A stretch of 64,000 bases of DNA. Origin: Nereocystis luetkeana (lineage: Eukaryota > Sar > Phaeophyceae > Laminariales > Laminariaceae). The notes under the pieces were generated by a model. It was not told where the DNA came from, made no database searches, and worked only from the letters and a program-made list of their open reading frames with translations. Positions within the stretch are counted from its first letter, which is position 1, and the number at the start of each line of letters is the position of its first letter. The stretch spans positions 4,736,556-4,800,555 of the forward strand of contig JARUPZ010000014.1 of assembly GCA_031213475.1 (NCBI GenBank), in the 5' to 3' direction. Below are positions 33,580-43,550 of this stretch, one piece after another. The translations under genes and the position numbers were made by a program.

Positions 33580-33675
33580 GCTCGCCATCTGACAATGTGC
33601 GGCATGACCTCCAAGATTGATCGTTCACAAACATTCTCCGAAAGAACAAGAAAACCAAGGGAAACATTGTATATA
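33580..33675 (-). mobile_element. Orphan 3' tail of LINE1, diverged
   Basis: Minus-strand match to the terminal ~90 bp: the plus strand reads CTCGCCATCTGACAATGTGC, then GATTGATCGTTCACAAACAT and AACCAAGGGAAAC. Confidence 0.7.
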
Positions 33676-33829
33676 CATAATATAAACTGGTATGTTGGCC
33701 TACAGTTAGGCTATGGGACCGCAACAGCCTATCGGACTACGGTAGCTTCGTTGATCAAGGGACGCCTAAACAAAAAAAAAAACCTGCGGGACGAAGTGTA
33801 ACCCCCTTCGTCTGTACCTACTCATGTAT

Positions 33830-34020
33830 AATCTTCGCCCTTACTTTGGTCTCTCCGTCCTATACTGTAGGCACAACTCAGATCCGGGGCCACATGGTTG
33901 GCTGTTCTTTCCCCTCTCCACTACAGATACGTGAGCCTTCGCATTTCTATCACGGTAAGGGTTCAGCACGTATTTTCTTCCCTTGTCGACTCGCGTCGAT
34001 GTTTGGCTACCCACCCACTG
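33830..34020 (-). mobile_element. Diverged SINE fragment
   Basis: AACTCAGATCCGGGGCCACA, TACGTGAGCCTTCGCATTTC and TTCCCTTGTCGACTCGCGTC match the body of the SINE at 37545-37876 at reduced identity. The tRNA-like head is not visible. Confidence 0.65.
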
Positions 34021-34029
34021 TAATGCCAC

Positions 34030-35105
34030 TCCTGCTTCCGCTGCAACGACTCGATGCTAACAAAACGAACGATTTCCCCGCTCGCTGGAGGAAAACCCTG
34101 TTAACTGTATGTTGGCGTTGCCACAATTGACACCGTTCAACTAGAGCCTTCCAGTTGTTCGAGCACCCGAAACAAAACAATGTCTTGGGGGGCCGTAGGG
34201 CGTTGGCCTGCTTCGTCCACAACGTTTCGATAGCAACCTCCCGAAATGCCGTGTATAGACCGCCGCATCGACACCCCTTCTCGGCGATTACTTCGACACG
34301 AATTCTGACTCGGCTGTGAAAACAAAGCACTGGCTGCTGCCGGTCATAGTGTGCCCTTCCGTCAAATAACTCATGCCTACTGTAGTACGCATCATTAGCA
34401 ATACATTCACCATCTGACACTGCGCAGCGCTTGTTCTGATCATCCCACCCAAAACTAAAAGAGATACTACGGTAGAATCCAACGATTCCAAACATGAAAT
34501 ATCCTACCAAGCAGACATACCAGGTACCAATTACCGCCCGGTTATTATGTTCCTATTGAACACCTGGCACTACAGCTGCTCTAGCAGTAGATATAAAACC
34601 GCTCACCAGAGACTGGTGGTGCACGACCGCGGAGTTCCAAGCCACACACAGGCAGGTCTGTAACAGAACAACGGCCTACACCACGGGTCTTTCGCTGCGC
34701 GTTGGTTTGCCGCTGACCCGCGATCATACTCCACGGTACCCGCCCCGCCCCCGGCCCTCGTACCACGTTGCAAAAAACACGCATATCCTCCCCGAACCGC
34801 TACCCAATTACTTTATCAAACCCGGAGGTTTTCCTTTTAATCTGCGCCTACATTACAGCACCAGTAGCTCCATATATATGTAAGGTAGCACTCACCGACT
34901 GCTTATTTCCTTTTTTTTTGTTTCCAGGACAACAACGCCCAACCCCTGAAATGCTCATTTGTACACACATTTAATTCCTCCGTATTACGGTAGTAACCGA
35001 CCACGCACGTACAAACATACAAGACTGGGGAAACGCCGGGTGTCTCCGCAGGAATCGTTCCAGGTACTACCACTGCTACTGCTGCTGCTCGGGCAGAGAG
35101 AGGGG
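34030..35105. other. No gene recognised
   Basis: Minus-strand ORF of 167 codons at 34510-34007 without motifs. TACCAGGTA at 34519. Confidence 0.4.
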
Positions 35106-35109
35106 CATG

Positions 35110-35328
35110 CTACCATAAGTAGTGCTGAGTGGCGGCGTAGGGGCCGGGGGCGTAGTACCCGACAGCGGGTTGGGCGTACAAAACATGCTTCGGCGGCAGT
35201 GGCTGCTGCTGTTGGTGTGACCAGAGAGGATTATGGCCGGCAGAGGTCGCGGTCACAGGAGCGGGAGGACCGTAAACGGTCTTTCCGTCGTAGGTCCACA
35301 GACCGGTGTTCTTGTTCAACCTGTTCAT
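35110..35328 (-). CDS. Small ORF of the MNR family (copy Y2)
   Basis: A 72-codon ORF beginning MNRLNKNTGLWTYDGKTVYG, then PPAP, a Gln-run and VGYYAPGPY. It shares its first ~25 residues and the Gln-rich middle with the ORFs at 45999 and 54499, but its C-terminus is shorter and different. Tyr/Pro-rich segments of this kind often bind WW domains, which is inference only. An MPR-type segment lies 1.77 kb upstream on the same strand (37099), the same order as in the two large copies. It may be a last exon. AACAG follows the ATG closely and could be a splice acceptor. Confidence 0.45.
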   Translation of the reverse strand: MNRLNKNTGLWTYDGKTVYGPPAPVTATSAGHNPLWSHQQQQPLPPKHVLYAQPAVGYYAPGPYAATQHYLW

Positions 35329-35567
35329 TGTACATTATCAGTGTTATAGGGCAATGCGGAAGAAAGAGGCAAATAAGACCATGATGCTCACTTTTTTTAG
35401 AGGACTCTTCTAAGAGCATTGGGATTATGAATTCGTGCTCTGCTGCCAGTGCTACGCTGAATCCTATAGAAAACCTTATGCTCGAGGTTTGTTTGCTCGA
35501 GAATATTGTCAGAACAAGATTCTCAGCCTTCCTCCTACATCAGTTTTTTTTTTAATAAAATTATTAA

Positions 35568-35740
35568 ATGCGTCAGCTGTGAGTTCGACCGATTATATAG
35601 TTGATACTCAACTTTGCAAGCTGCGTGATATGTCTCGTCTATATATATCCCATTTTTACGGAATTTCCAAATTTTATAATAAGCCGTTCGCGCGTATTCT
35701 ATACGAGGGTATGTATTTCCTTGTCAAGGATGTATATAAT
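35568..35740 (+). repeat. Dispersed repeat E, copy 1
   Basis: GTCAGCTGTGAGTTCGACCG, ACTCAACTTTGCAAGCTGCG, ATATGTCTCGTC and AGCCGTTCGCGCGTATTCTA recur at 37297-37435 (inverted) and 40022-40185. A 156-codon ORF (35435-35905) runs over it. Since the repeat is not open in the other copies, I do not call that ORF. Confidence 0.85.
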
Positions 35741-36112
35741 GTATGGTCTTATTTTATCGGCCTATACTGCACTGCTGTAGTTGATGAAAACAACTTGATT
35801 ATAATGTGCTACCAGGAACGAGTATTTTACTTGTATCAAGCTGTAGAGTGCAATAACACTAAAACATTAAGGTACTTGAGGATTCGACTGCTGGGTGGGC
35901 TATAATAACATGGGTTTTGTGGGCTACGATAATATTTAGCCGCGGGCTTTGCATACCCACAGTCAGCGTCCGTTTCGACAAGGAAAGTGCTTTGATACCA
36001 ACGCTTGGTCTCGCCCTCAGGTAACCCCCCCCCTCCACCCTCTTACTTTCCAGGCAGCATTTATTTCAAGATACACAAGTAAGTACAGCACGTACGTGTG
36101 CTTTGGGGAGGA

Positions 36113-36213
36113 TTAACCCATTCATTTAGAACCGGAGTCCCGTTTTAGAGACAAACTACTTGAAATCTGAATGGTTTGTCCCCAAAACGGGACTGCGGTT
36201 CTAAAGGGGTTAA
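36113..36213. mobile_element. MITE-B copy 6
   Basis: TTAACCCATTCATTTAGAAC at the left and CTGCGGTTCTAAAGGGGTTAA at the right, with TTAA at both edges. The centre is ACAAACTACTTGAAATCTGA. Confidence 0.92.
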
Positions 36214-36464
36214 CGGCGGACACACTCACCAGAACGGTTCGGAGTCGCTGTCGTGGAGCATGATCCATGACGGGTCTGCCCCTTCTTCACCGGAAGTCGG
36301 TATCTCTGCCGGCAAAAAAACACAATTATTTGGGTGTCGAGAGTGGCGGGGAAAAATCACGTTCCGCGTCGCGACGAAATACACAAAATACTCGTATATA
36401 CGACCTCGTATCTATCTGTCTTTTATACCAGGTATACGTGCATACGTAGGACATACTCCAGCTA

Positions 36465-36569
36465 TTACGGGGGACCATAGTTAACAGGACCTATGGTGCA
36501 CATAAAAACCTATATGTTTAATCATTGTTACTAACAATATTTGGTTTTGTTAACTATGGCCCCCCGTAA
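36465..36569. mobile_element. MITE-A copy 9
   Basis: 105 bp, with ends TTACGGGGGACC and GGCCCCCCGTAA and TA directly outside both. Confidence 0.96.
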
Positions 36570-36634
36570 TAAAAGCTGCTGCTGTAGAAAAGTTTGAAAG
36601 TTGACAGTCCCGTGACCCTTGAGGGGCCGGTTGA

Positions 36635-36937
36635 TTATGTACATGTGTACCCTGGTATGCTGTTATGCTGTTCTATGCTCGGCGCTCTGGTATGTATGTG
36701 CTCGTTCGTGGTGTTTTGTGTCCGCGTGTCAGGTTTTCGGTGCCGCGTTCGTGTGATTGTGTGGCGATGAGGATGATCCTCACCATGCTTTGTTATTATG
36801 ACGATGATGGTGCTCTCTAGACTATGCTCTGTACTTCTTCTACTGTGTTTGCTCGTTGGAAAGCATGATGACCTTGTCCGCTTACTTTTGTTTTCGCTGT
36901 CCGACCGCTGTGTCTCTTTTCGCCCCGTCGTGGTCGT

Positions 36938-36969
<32 letters not shown>

Positions 36970-37099
36970 TCGTGGTTGGCGTGGTTGGCGTTGTTGTGGC
37001 GGCCGTAGTGGTGGCAGTCGGCCTGTCGCTGAGACCAGAGGAGAGGAACGAGAGGACCGTCCAACAGGTGCTCTTCTTTGACGTCGGCGTGCGAGGCAT
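36635..37099 (-). CDS. ORF of the MPR family (copy X2)
   Basis: From the conserved Met the frame reads MPRTPTSKKSTCW, then SFLSSGL, followed by Thr and a run of about ten Ala encoded by a (GCT)n tract (36936-36966). A Thr/Ser/Arg-rich tail runs to 36635. Only the first ~30 residues match the other copies. The rest is low complexity and may be non-coding read-through. The leader is CA/C-rich, as in the other copies. Confidence 0.35.
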
Positions 37100-37296
37100 G
37101 ATGGTCAGATAGATGAAGGTATGAGGAGTGTGGGGAGGGGGGGGAGTGTAGCGAGTGTCTGCTTGTGTCGTGTTTCTTTCTTTGCGAATTTGTGTTGTAT
37201 ACATTTGAAAACCTGGAGGCTTTTTCTTACTGTGACTGGGTGATGCTCGAATTCGCTGCGCACTGTTTGTTCTCTATTATTATTACATTCTCTGTT

Positions 37297-37435
37297 CAAA
37301 CGCGCGAACGGCGTATCATAAATTTTGGGAATTCAGTATAAACGGGATATGGACGAGACATATTACGCAGCTTGCAAAGTTGAGTACCAGGTATCAACTA
37401 TGTAATCAGTCGAACTCACAGCTGACGTATTTCAT
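37297..37435 (-). repeat. Dispersed repeat E, copy 2 (inverted)
   Basis: The plus strand reads CGCGCGAACGGCGTATCATA, GAGACATATTACGCAGCTTG and AATCAGTCGAACTCACAGCT, the reverse complement of copies 1 and 3. TACCAGGTA (37387) has been inserted within it. Confidence 0.85.
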
Positions 37436-37504
37436 CATTCTATACATATGTAATCAGTCGAACTTACAGCGAACTCACAGCTGTGACGTATTTCATCATT
37501 TTTT

Positions 37505-37507
37505 ATA

Positions 37508-37538
<31 letters not shown>

Positions 37539-37541
37539 TTT
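37505..37541. repeat. (TA)n microsatellite
   Basis: TA run directly before the A-rich end of the SINE. Confidence 0.9.
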
Positions 37542-37544
37542 ATT

Positions 37545-37876
37545 TTTTTTTTCATCCCATTCATTATCTTCGCACATCTTCTTCTCTCTCTCCTTCCCAC
37601 TCGTAACTCAGATCCGGGGTCACATAGCAGGCTCTTTTCCCCCCTTCCCGCTACGGTACGTGCCTTCATTTTTTTATCGCGAGAAGATTTCAGCATTTTC
37701 TTCCCTCGTCGACTCGCATCGAATTGTGCCTACCCACGCTGCAAGGCGCTCTCAACAATTGAATCCTTTTATTTTTATTTTTGCAAATAAAGTCAAAGTC
37801 CGACCCTCCTGGGGCTCGAACCCAGGACTCAAACAAGTAGAATTCGAGGTTAACCACTTGAACCACCGGGGCGACC
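37545..37876 (-). mobile_element. tRNA-derived SINE, full copy
   Basis: Read on the minus strand, it starts GTCGCCCCGGTGGTTCAAGT. An A box (TGGTTCAAGTGG, 37865-37854) and a B box (GGTTCGAGCCC, 37822-37812) lie 43 nt apart, the arrangement of a tRNA internal promoter. A body of about 200 bp follows, and the 3' end is A-rich. Full copies lie at 50108-50450 and 52318-52670, with partial ones at 33830 and 59700. As known for SINEs, it would use the machinery of a partner LINE. Confidence 0.92.
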
Positions 37877-37879
37877 GGC

Positions 37880-37915
37880 TTTATATATATATATATAATA
37901 TATATATATATATGT
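37880..37915. repeat. (TA)n microsatellite
   Basis: TA run flanking the SINE on its head side. Confidence 0.9.
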
Positions 37916-37934
37916 GTAATCAGTCGAACTCACA

Positions 37935-37985
37935 GCTGACGTATTTCATCATTTTATTAAATGAGGAAATACGTCAGCTGTGTGT
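37935..37985. repeat. Perfect 17-bp hairpin
   Basis: CACAGCTGACGTATTTC and GAAATACGTCAGCTGTG are perfect inverted repeats around an AT-rich loop. The arm is the edge of repeat E, so this is the junction of two inverted E ends. Confidence 0.85.
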
Positions 37986-38105
37986 GTGCGTGTTCTTCAG
38001 ATTAAACCGTTCTTTCTACCCGTCGACATCCAGCACAACCAGTGTCCGTGCCGATTCTTCAATCCTAGAAGAGATACAAGTTCTGTGGTCACAAAGCTAC
38101 GCCAC
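37986..38105 (+). repeat. Dispersed repeat I, copy 1
   Basis: TTCTTCAGATTAAACCGTTC through GTGGTCACAAAGCTACGCCACAGAG recurs inverted at 39487-39605. Shorter diverged matches of the CAGTGTCCGTGCC part occur at about 60425, 62040 and 63600. Confidence 0.8.
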
Positions 38106-38770
38106 AGAGCGCCGACTTCGTACTGACCATGCCACCCTCTCGTACGCGAAGGCCCTCAAGATGACACGTTGCGAGAGCATCGAAACGACCATTCGCAAAC
38201 GGCGGCTCTTCTTTGCGGGGGGCGTGGCACGGCAAAGCAAGGAGCGATTACCCAATCGGGTAATGCTCGGGACGATAGCTGGTGGGGAGAACCCGAGACC
38301 AGGCGGACAGTGTAAGACTTGGCATAGATGCATAGTCGAAGACCTTAGGGAGTTCCGAGCCACCGAAGGGTCAACGGAAGTTGCCCCCTTGGTGTTTGGA
38401 GTTGAGACCGCGTTGTGGTCCACAGCAGCCAAAAAGGCGGGGAAGTGGTACCGGGGGATCCTTGAAGCAGCCGAACGGTTCATGGTGAGGTGGCACGAGG
38501 CTGAGGCTGAGATGAGTAGACAGCGCCGCGCATCCGCCGTGGATGGTGCCCAAAGGAACGGGGGGGGAGGGGGCAACAGGAGAAGTGGCATAAAGCCCGA
38601 CCGAGTGAATGCGGAGAGGGGGGGGAACAGGAGGGGTAGAAGGGAAACGGCGGTAGACGAAAGTAGGAAGGAGATGGCAGACAGGGTAGCAAGGCACCAA
38701 GTCGACTAGGAAGTAGAATATGACCATACTACTAGTGCTACCAACTGGTGCAGCTGGCTCGAACGTGGTC
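38098..38770 (+). pseudogene. LINE2 C-terminal part
   Basis: An open frame to 38709 contains CESIETTIRKRRLFFAGGVA, RLPNRVMLGTIAGGENPRPG and KTWHRCIVEDLREF. This is the usual C-terminus of APE-type LINEs, where an R-R-x-L-x-F/W segment is followed by G-x-R-x-x-G-x-x-x-x-W. The ORF can be extended upstream to 37483 only through repeat I and the antisense SINE, so the true piece starts near 38098. A related C-terminus lies on the minus strand at 59700-59163. Confidence 0.8.
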
Positions 38771-38789
38771 TTCCCTTGTCTTCTCTTTT

Positions 38790-38791
<2 letters not shown>

Positions 38792-38832
<41 letters not shown>
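38792..38832. repeat. Poly(T) run of about 41
   Basis: An uninterrupted T run follows the LINE2 C-terminal part. Confidence 0.95.
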
Positions 38833-38984
38833 CTCTCTTGCGCTGACTCTCCGTGATTTTCATTTCATTTTTTCTCTTCCTCTTCCTTTTCTGATTGATA
38901 AGCCGTACTCAAGGAGCCGTGTGGCGTGGTTGGAAGACGAACCTGCTCTGCTCGGCTCGTATTGTCTGACGCCAAGGGGCTGGG

Positions 38985-39080
38985 CATAGTTGACGAACGC
39001 AGGGCGGAGACGGCAGTCTGGGTAGCAAGGTACCAGGCGGATTAGCAGGGAGAACCTGGCTATACTACTCGTACCACAAG
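38985..39080 (+). mobile_element. Second LINE2 3' end fragment
   Basis: GACGGCAGTCTGGGTAGCAA, GGTACCAGG and CTATACTACTCGTACCA parallel 38650-38740 of the neighbouring LINE2 copy. It leads into the left arm of the large inverted repeat, which is therefore probably LINE2 3' untranslated sequence. Confidence 0.6.
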
Positions 39081-40027
39081 CTGCTGCCGCCACCTAGAAG
39101 GTGCTTTGGGCTTTGGTCTGCCTGTTATTTCCCCTTTGTTATTTTTCCTTGTTACTTTCTCCTTGGTTCTTTGTCTTACTCTGTTCACAAGCAGTGGTGT
39201 CTTTTGTTATTTCTTCTTTTTTCCAGCTCGTTCTTTTTCAAGTGTAGGCCACCTCGCCTGCGGGGGGGGGGGCACGACAGATTGTTTCTCTTAGATTTTG
39301 CTTTCATTTTTCTTCTTTTTCTTTTTCGACTTGTCTACCTTGTTTTGTTTTCTCTTTGATTGTTTCTTTTCGTTTCACTATTTCATAGATTGCGTATGTC
39401 GTGCCTGTCGTATCTAGTATGATGACATGGCTTTGCATTGCCCACTGCAGTTCACACTGCACACGTGGCAACGTAGTATCTCTGTGGCGTAGCTTTGTGA
39501 CCACAGAACTTGTATCTCTTCTAGGATGGAAGAATCGGCACGGACACTGGTTGTGCTGGATGTCGACGGGTAGAAAGAACGGTTTAATGTGAAGAACACA
39601 CACACACACACAGAGATACTACGTTGCCACGTGTGCAGTGTGCACTGCAGTGGGCAATGCAAAGCCACGTCATTCATGATACTAGATACGACAGGCACGA
39701 CATACGCAATCTATGAAATAGTGAAACGAAAAGAAACAATCAAAGAGAAAACAAAAACAAGGTAGACAAATCGAAAGAGAACAAGAAGAAAAATGAAACC
39801 AAAATCTAAGAGAAACAATCTGTCGTGCCCCCCCCCCGCAGGCGAGGTGGCCAACACTTGAAAAAGAACGAGCTGGAAAAAAGAAGAAATAACAAAAAAA
39901 CACCACAGTAGTGACTGCTTGTGAACAGAGTAAGACAAAGAACCAAGGAGAAAGTAACAAGGAAAAATAACAAAGGGGAAATAACAGGCAGACCAAAGCC
40001 CAAAGCACCTTCCAGGTGGCGGCAGCT
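39081..40027. repeat. Near-perfect inverted repeat, ~0.41-kb arms
   Basis: Left arm 39081-39493 and right arm 39611-40027 are reverse complements almost throughout. Both have GAAGGTGCTTTGGGCTTTGG at the outer side, a long G/C homopolymer and a CACAGAGATACTACGTTG inner end. The main difference is a short CACTACTGT insertion in the right arm. The centre (39494-39610) is an inverted copy of repeat I. Transcribed, it would form a long double-stranded stem. Confidence 0.93.
39487..39605 (-). repeat. Dispersed repeat I, copy 2 (centre of the inverted repeat)
   Basis: The reverse complement of 37986-38105, with over 90% matching by eye, followed by a (CA)n run at 39595-39611. Confidence 0.85.
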
Positions 40028-40185
40028 GTGAGTGCGACTGATTACATATAGTTAATACTCAACTTTGCAAGCTATAGCTGCGTAATATGTCTCGTCTATA
40101 TCCCGTTTTTACAGAAGTTCCAAATTTTATGATAAGCCGTTCGCGCGTATTCTATATGTATTCCCTTGTCAAGGATATAGGCCAG
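40022..40185 (+). repeat. Dispersed repeat E, copy 3
   Basis: CAGCTGTGAGTGCGACTGAT, CAACTTTGCAAGCTATAGCT, TAATATGTCTCGTCTATATC and AAGCCGTTCGCGCGTATTCT match copy 1 with small indels. It starts directly at the outer edge of the inverted repeat. Confidence 0.85.
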
Positions 40186-40470
40186 TGACTCCCCGGGATG
40201 CTGCCCGGGTCAACAGGACAATATACATAAATAATCATTCAGCGCACTGATACTATATAACCCAGATAATAAGGGAGGGTGACATGGCTTTACAACATGT
40301 TGAAATCTTTTCATTTTACAAATAAATATTGATTAACCTATTGACTTTTTGTATGGGATGGTTCTAACTGCGAGTATTTTTTACTGTAGTCGTTGCTGCT
40401 GCTGTGATGCTCGGATTGTATTTGATATGGCTCAATGTGGCATCTAAATCAGGCATCGATACTCTCCCGA
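40186..40470. other. No gene recognised
   Basis: AT-rich sequence without ORFs or repeats of note. Confidence 0.45.
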
Positions 40471-40473
40471 AAT

Positions 40474-40690
40474 TGTTGTTGTTGTTGTTGTTCTCACATT
40501 ACTCACAATACAATGCAGTCCGTGGTCGGAGGACAGGCTCCAATAACTCTTTTTTTTTCTCAAAAAAATAAATAAATAACTCTGGGGTGGAAGAAATACC
40601 TCAAGTAAAACAGAGGCAAAAACAAAAAACAAGCATACGCACTCCACCACTACGGACACCAGGGAAGCAAAAAGGATAATAGCAGACAAA
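40474..40690 (-). repeat. Dispersed repeat D, copy 1, with (AAC)n end
   Basis: On the plus strand: (TTG)n at 40474-40491, then CTCACATTACTCACAATACA and GTGGAAGAAATACCTCAAGT. The same order lies at 48677-48900. Read on the minus strand, the repeat ends in (AAC)n, like the tail of a retrotransposed element. Confidence 0.85.
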
Positions 40691-41660
40691 AAACCTAAAA
40701 CAGAAGATGAATCCCGAAATTATGTCGGGTGGAGTTTTTTATTAAAAAAAATATATCGCGCCGCCGGATAAAATACAACATCCCATGACCAGGAACCAGG
40801 AACCAGTCTAGTCGGTATTTTTGCGGCGTAACTTTTGCTGGTTGGCGGTTGCAGTTTTTTTACTCGTACTCGTACCCCGTTTCGTTTCTTGCACCGGACA
40901 CCGGATTCATTCGTGATAATCTCACCTCCTGCAACTCCCACTACCATTTTTAGGCACTGGTACGTAAAAAGGCACGTATAAACAAAACACCAAGCCGCAC
41001 CCCCGATAGCAGCCCTAAGCAAGCGCGCGGCATTCGGACTTGGAAACCACAGTACCATCTGCCATTGCCTGGGGGCGGCCGTCGTGCCAACACCGGCGCT
41101 ATTAATACCAGGTATATAGTAAGGCACAATCCCTCAGTTCCGGTACCGGGAATACACTGCGGGTTCAATTTTTGGCAGGCGATTTTTTACCCGGCACTAT
41201 ACGAACCTGTACAGTAAAAAGCGGCATTCGGCACCACACAACCGGTATTTTCGCAACCTACACAGGTCCGTTTACTGTACTGAGGGACCCCCACTCTGTG
41301 TACCAGGTATATACTGCTGTGTACGAGTACGGTACACCTGAGAGCACCTACCTGTGGTGTACTGATCGAACCGAAGGAGATAAGGCACCGCAACAGCATC
41401 GGAAGTCTCTTGCTAACCGGTATATACCCAACGCATTCTTAATCTATGTACGTGCTGCACGCCCAGCAGTTCTGCACCTCCCGCACCACCGCGTTCGAAT
41501 TCCGAGCATGGCGAGAACGAGCATCGAGCGAACAACTAACAATTACTACTGCTGCACAACAGCCAGTTCTCGTGCGAGTATATACCAAAAATAAAGGTGC
41601 GGGTACAAGGCTGGGCTGTGAGCTGCTACTACAGCAGCACAGGAGCAGCAGCAGTAGTAG
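40691..41660. other. No gene recognised
   Basis: Contains TACCAGGTA at 41108 and 41301 and TACWGTA at 41216 and 41273. ORFs up to 140 codons overlap on both strands without motifs. Confidence 0.4.
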
Positions 41661-41666
41661 TATACC

Positions 41667-41699
41667 AGGTAGTAAGTAGTAGTAGTAGTAGTAGTAGTG

Positions 41700-41792
<93 letters not shown>

Positions 41793-41793
41793 C

Positions 41794-41861
<68 letters not shown>

Positions 41862-41883
41862 CTAGTAGTACTAGTAGTAGTAC
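41667..41883. repeat. (GTA)n microsatellite, about 215 bp
   Basis: About 70 GTA triplets with rare ACT/GTG interruptions. It starts right after TACCAGGTA at 41665, so the motif abuts the tract. ORFs of poly-Ser, poly-Val and poly-Thr across it are artefacts. Confidence 0.97.
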
Positions 41884-41889
41884 CCGAAC

Positions 41890-43550
41890 ACAGCAAATGA
41901 CAAATCAAACAACGCCACGAGGACATCACCTTAGCGTGCTCGTAAACTACAGAAGCAGGCGGGGATGCCGCCGTGCTTCCCTCGCAATGTTGGTTATGAG
42001 CTCTGCCGTAGATGAGAGCCTTGTATTTCTTTGCACTGGCATGCTACAAGCCCGCCCTATTTCCCAGAAAAACGAAGACGGAGGGAACTGGATGTTGTTG
42101 ATTCATCCTGTTTCATCTAAACTATTCGGCTTTTCATACTTAGAAATCGCTTCCCCCCCAGAGCGTTTTTTTTTTTTCGGTCTTACTGCAGGTGGTCTAA
42201 TAGACGGGTATCGCCCTTGCATTGTGGTAATGGTACCAATACCTCGCTGTGCCACGAAATTACGCTGTCTGTCGTGTCTACACGAGTACAAACTTTTAAA
42301 ACAGTGAGAAACTGGTGTTGAGAAACGCCGAGAAACATCGATTTATGTCCAGGCTCAATGTTTACCTGTGTACAGGATTAAGAGTAGATTTTCTACTGTA
42401 GTTGTGCCTCAAACCCAATTTCCCTACTGTAGCCAATCTAAGCCCTCGCTGTACTAATAATTTGGCGTTATGGTTCATGTTCTATGGCCGAGTACGTATT
42501 GGTAGTACGTAGCTCAGTTTGGTAGCAGCAGCTGCTATTGTTTGGTCGATCGCGCTTGTGGGTGTACCAAGTGGATACCGCACAAAACGGTGCTGGCAGA
42601 ACTTAAAGAACATGCGCGAACAGACACAGGGCTGTTGCTCGCAGCTGGACAGCGGTCGCTCGCTGGATCAGGTATTTCGTGGTTTCTTGCGCCTACCCAC
42701 CCTTTATCTTTCGATGGTGAGGGGATGGAGACGTTTACGCGGATATAGATAGCAAATATTATCGGTTGATATCGTACAACAACCCGACTGTATATGTACC
42801 ATACTTTCTCTTCTTTTTTTCAGTGGCATATGCTGGGGTTTGGACATATGCTGGCGTTTATACCCATGGGTATATGCTTTTTGGGGGGGGAATACAATGG
42901 TGTTGGACCATTGGGTGTCTCAATCATCCGAGAATTTGTACAGTAGAACCCAGGAGGTGAAGGGAGGGAGACGCGTCCTTGAGCAAAGACATGCGGGCAT
43001 GACTCAAAGTTGGATAATGCGGTAGACACGCCAGCCAGCTGTTCTCTCGCCCAAGCCACATAAAATGATACTACACATTGCAATTCGTGTCTCAAGAAGG
43101 CGGCTGGTTTATTCGACCCCTCGATCAGCAGGCCATGGGCGATAGGCTAATAACCGCTGCAATATCACCCTGCTGCTGTAACGCCCCCATGGTAACGCCG
43201 TTCGTGGACCGCTCATGAACTACACACTTACTTCCTGTCGCAAGCCGGCGCCAACAACTGTTAACAGTACGTGTCCCCCGTTTTGTCCGTCTTAACCCCG
43301 TCTATGGCATGGGTTCTTACGCTAGGCGACGGGACAAAGCGCGGAGCTCCGAGGCAGCAGGTGGGAGCAGTCCAGTCGGCGACAACGCGACGTCAGCGTC
43401 GAAGGTGATGAGGCGGAACGTTAGCGTTTATTGGATGCGACGAAATCAATGCATTGGTTACGGAGACAACGGTGGGCCATTGTTTGCTTGACAGGGTGCT
43501 TGGCTGCGCAAAAGCACTTGCCGATGAAAATGGTATCGACTTTGGGTTCC
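41890..43550. other. No gene recognised
   Basis: Short ORFs only. TACAGTAGAACC at 42939 matches the possible pogo-like end at 32002. Confidence 0.4.

Noticed and set aside
35435..35905. 156-codon ORF
   Set aside because: It runs across dispersed repeat E, whose other copies are not open in that frame, and it has no motif.
37805..37876. A genuine tRNA gene at the SINE head
   Set aside because: The A and B boxes are present, but the acceptor and anticodon stems do not pair and the same head recurs joined to the same body in three places.
37483..38090. Upstream extension of the LINE2 ORF to 37483
   Set aside because: The frame is open only by chance through an antisense SINE, a TA microsatellite and repeat I.
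41546..42307. Poly-Ser, poly-Val and poly-Thr ORFs
   Set aside because: Translations of the (GTA)n microsatellite in different frames.
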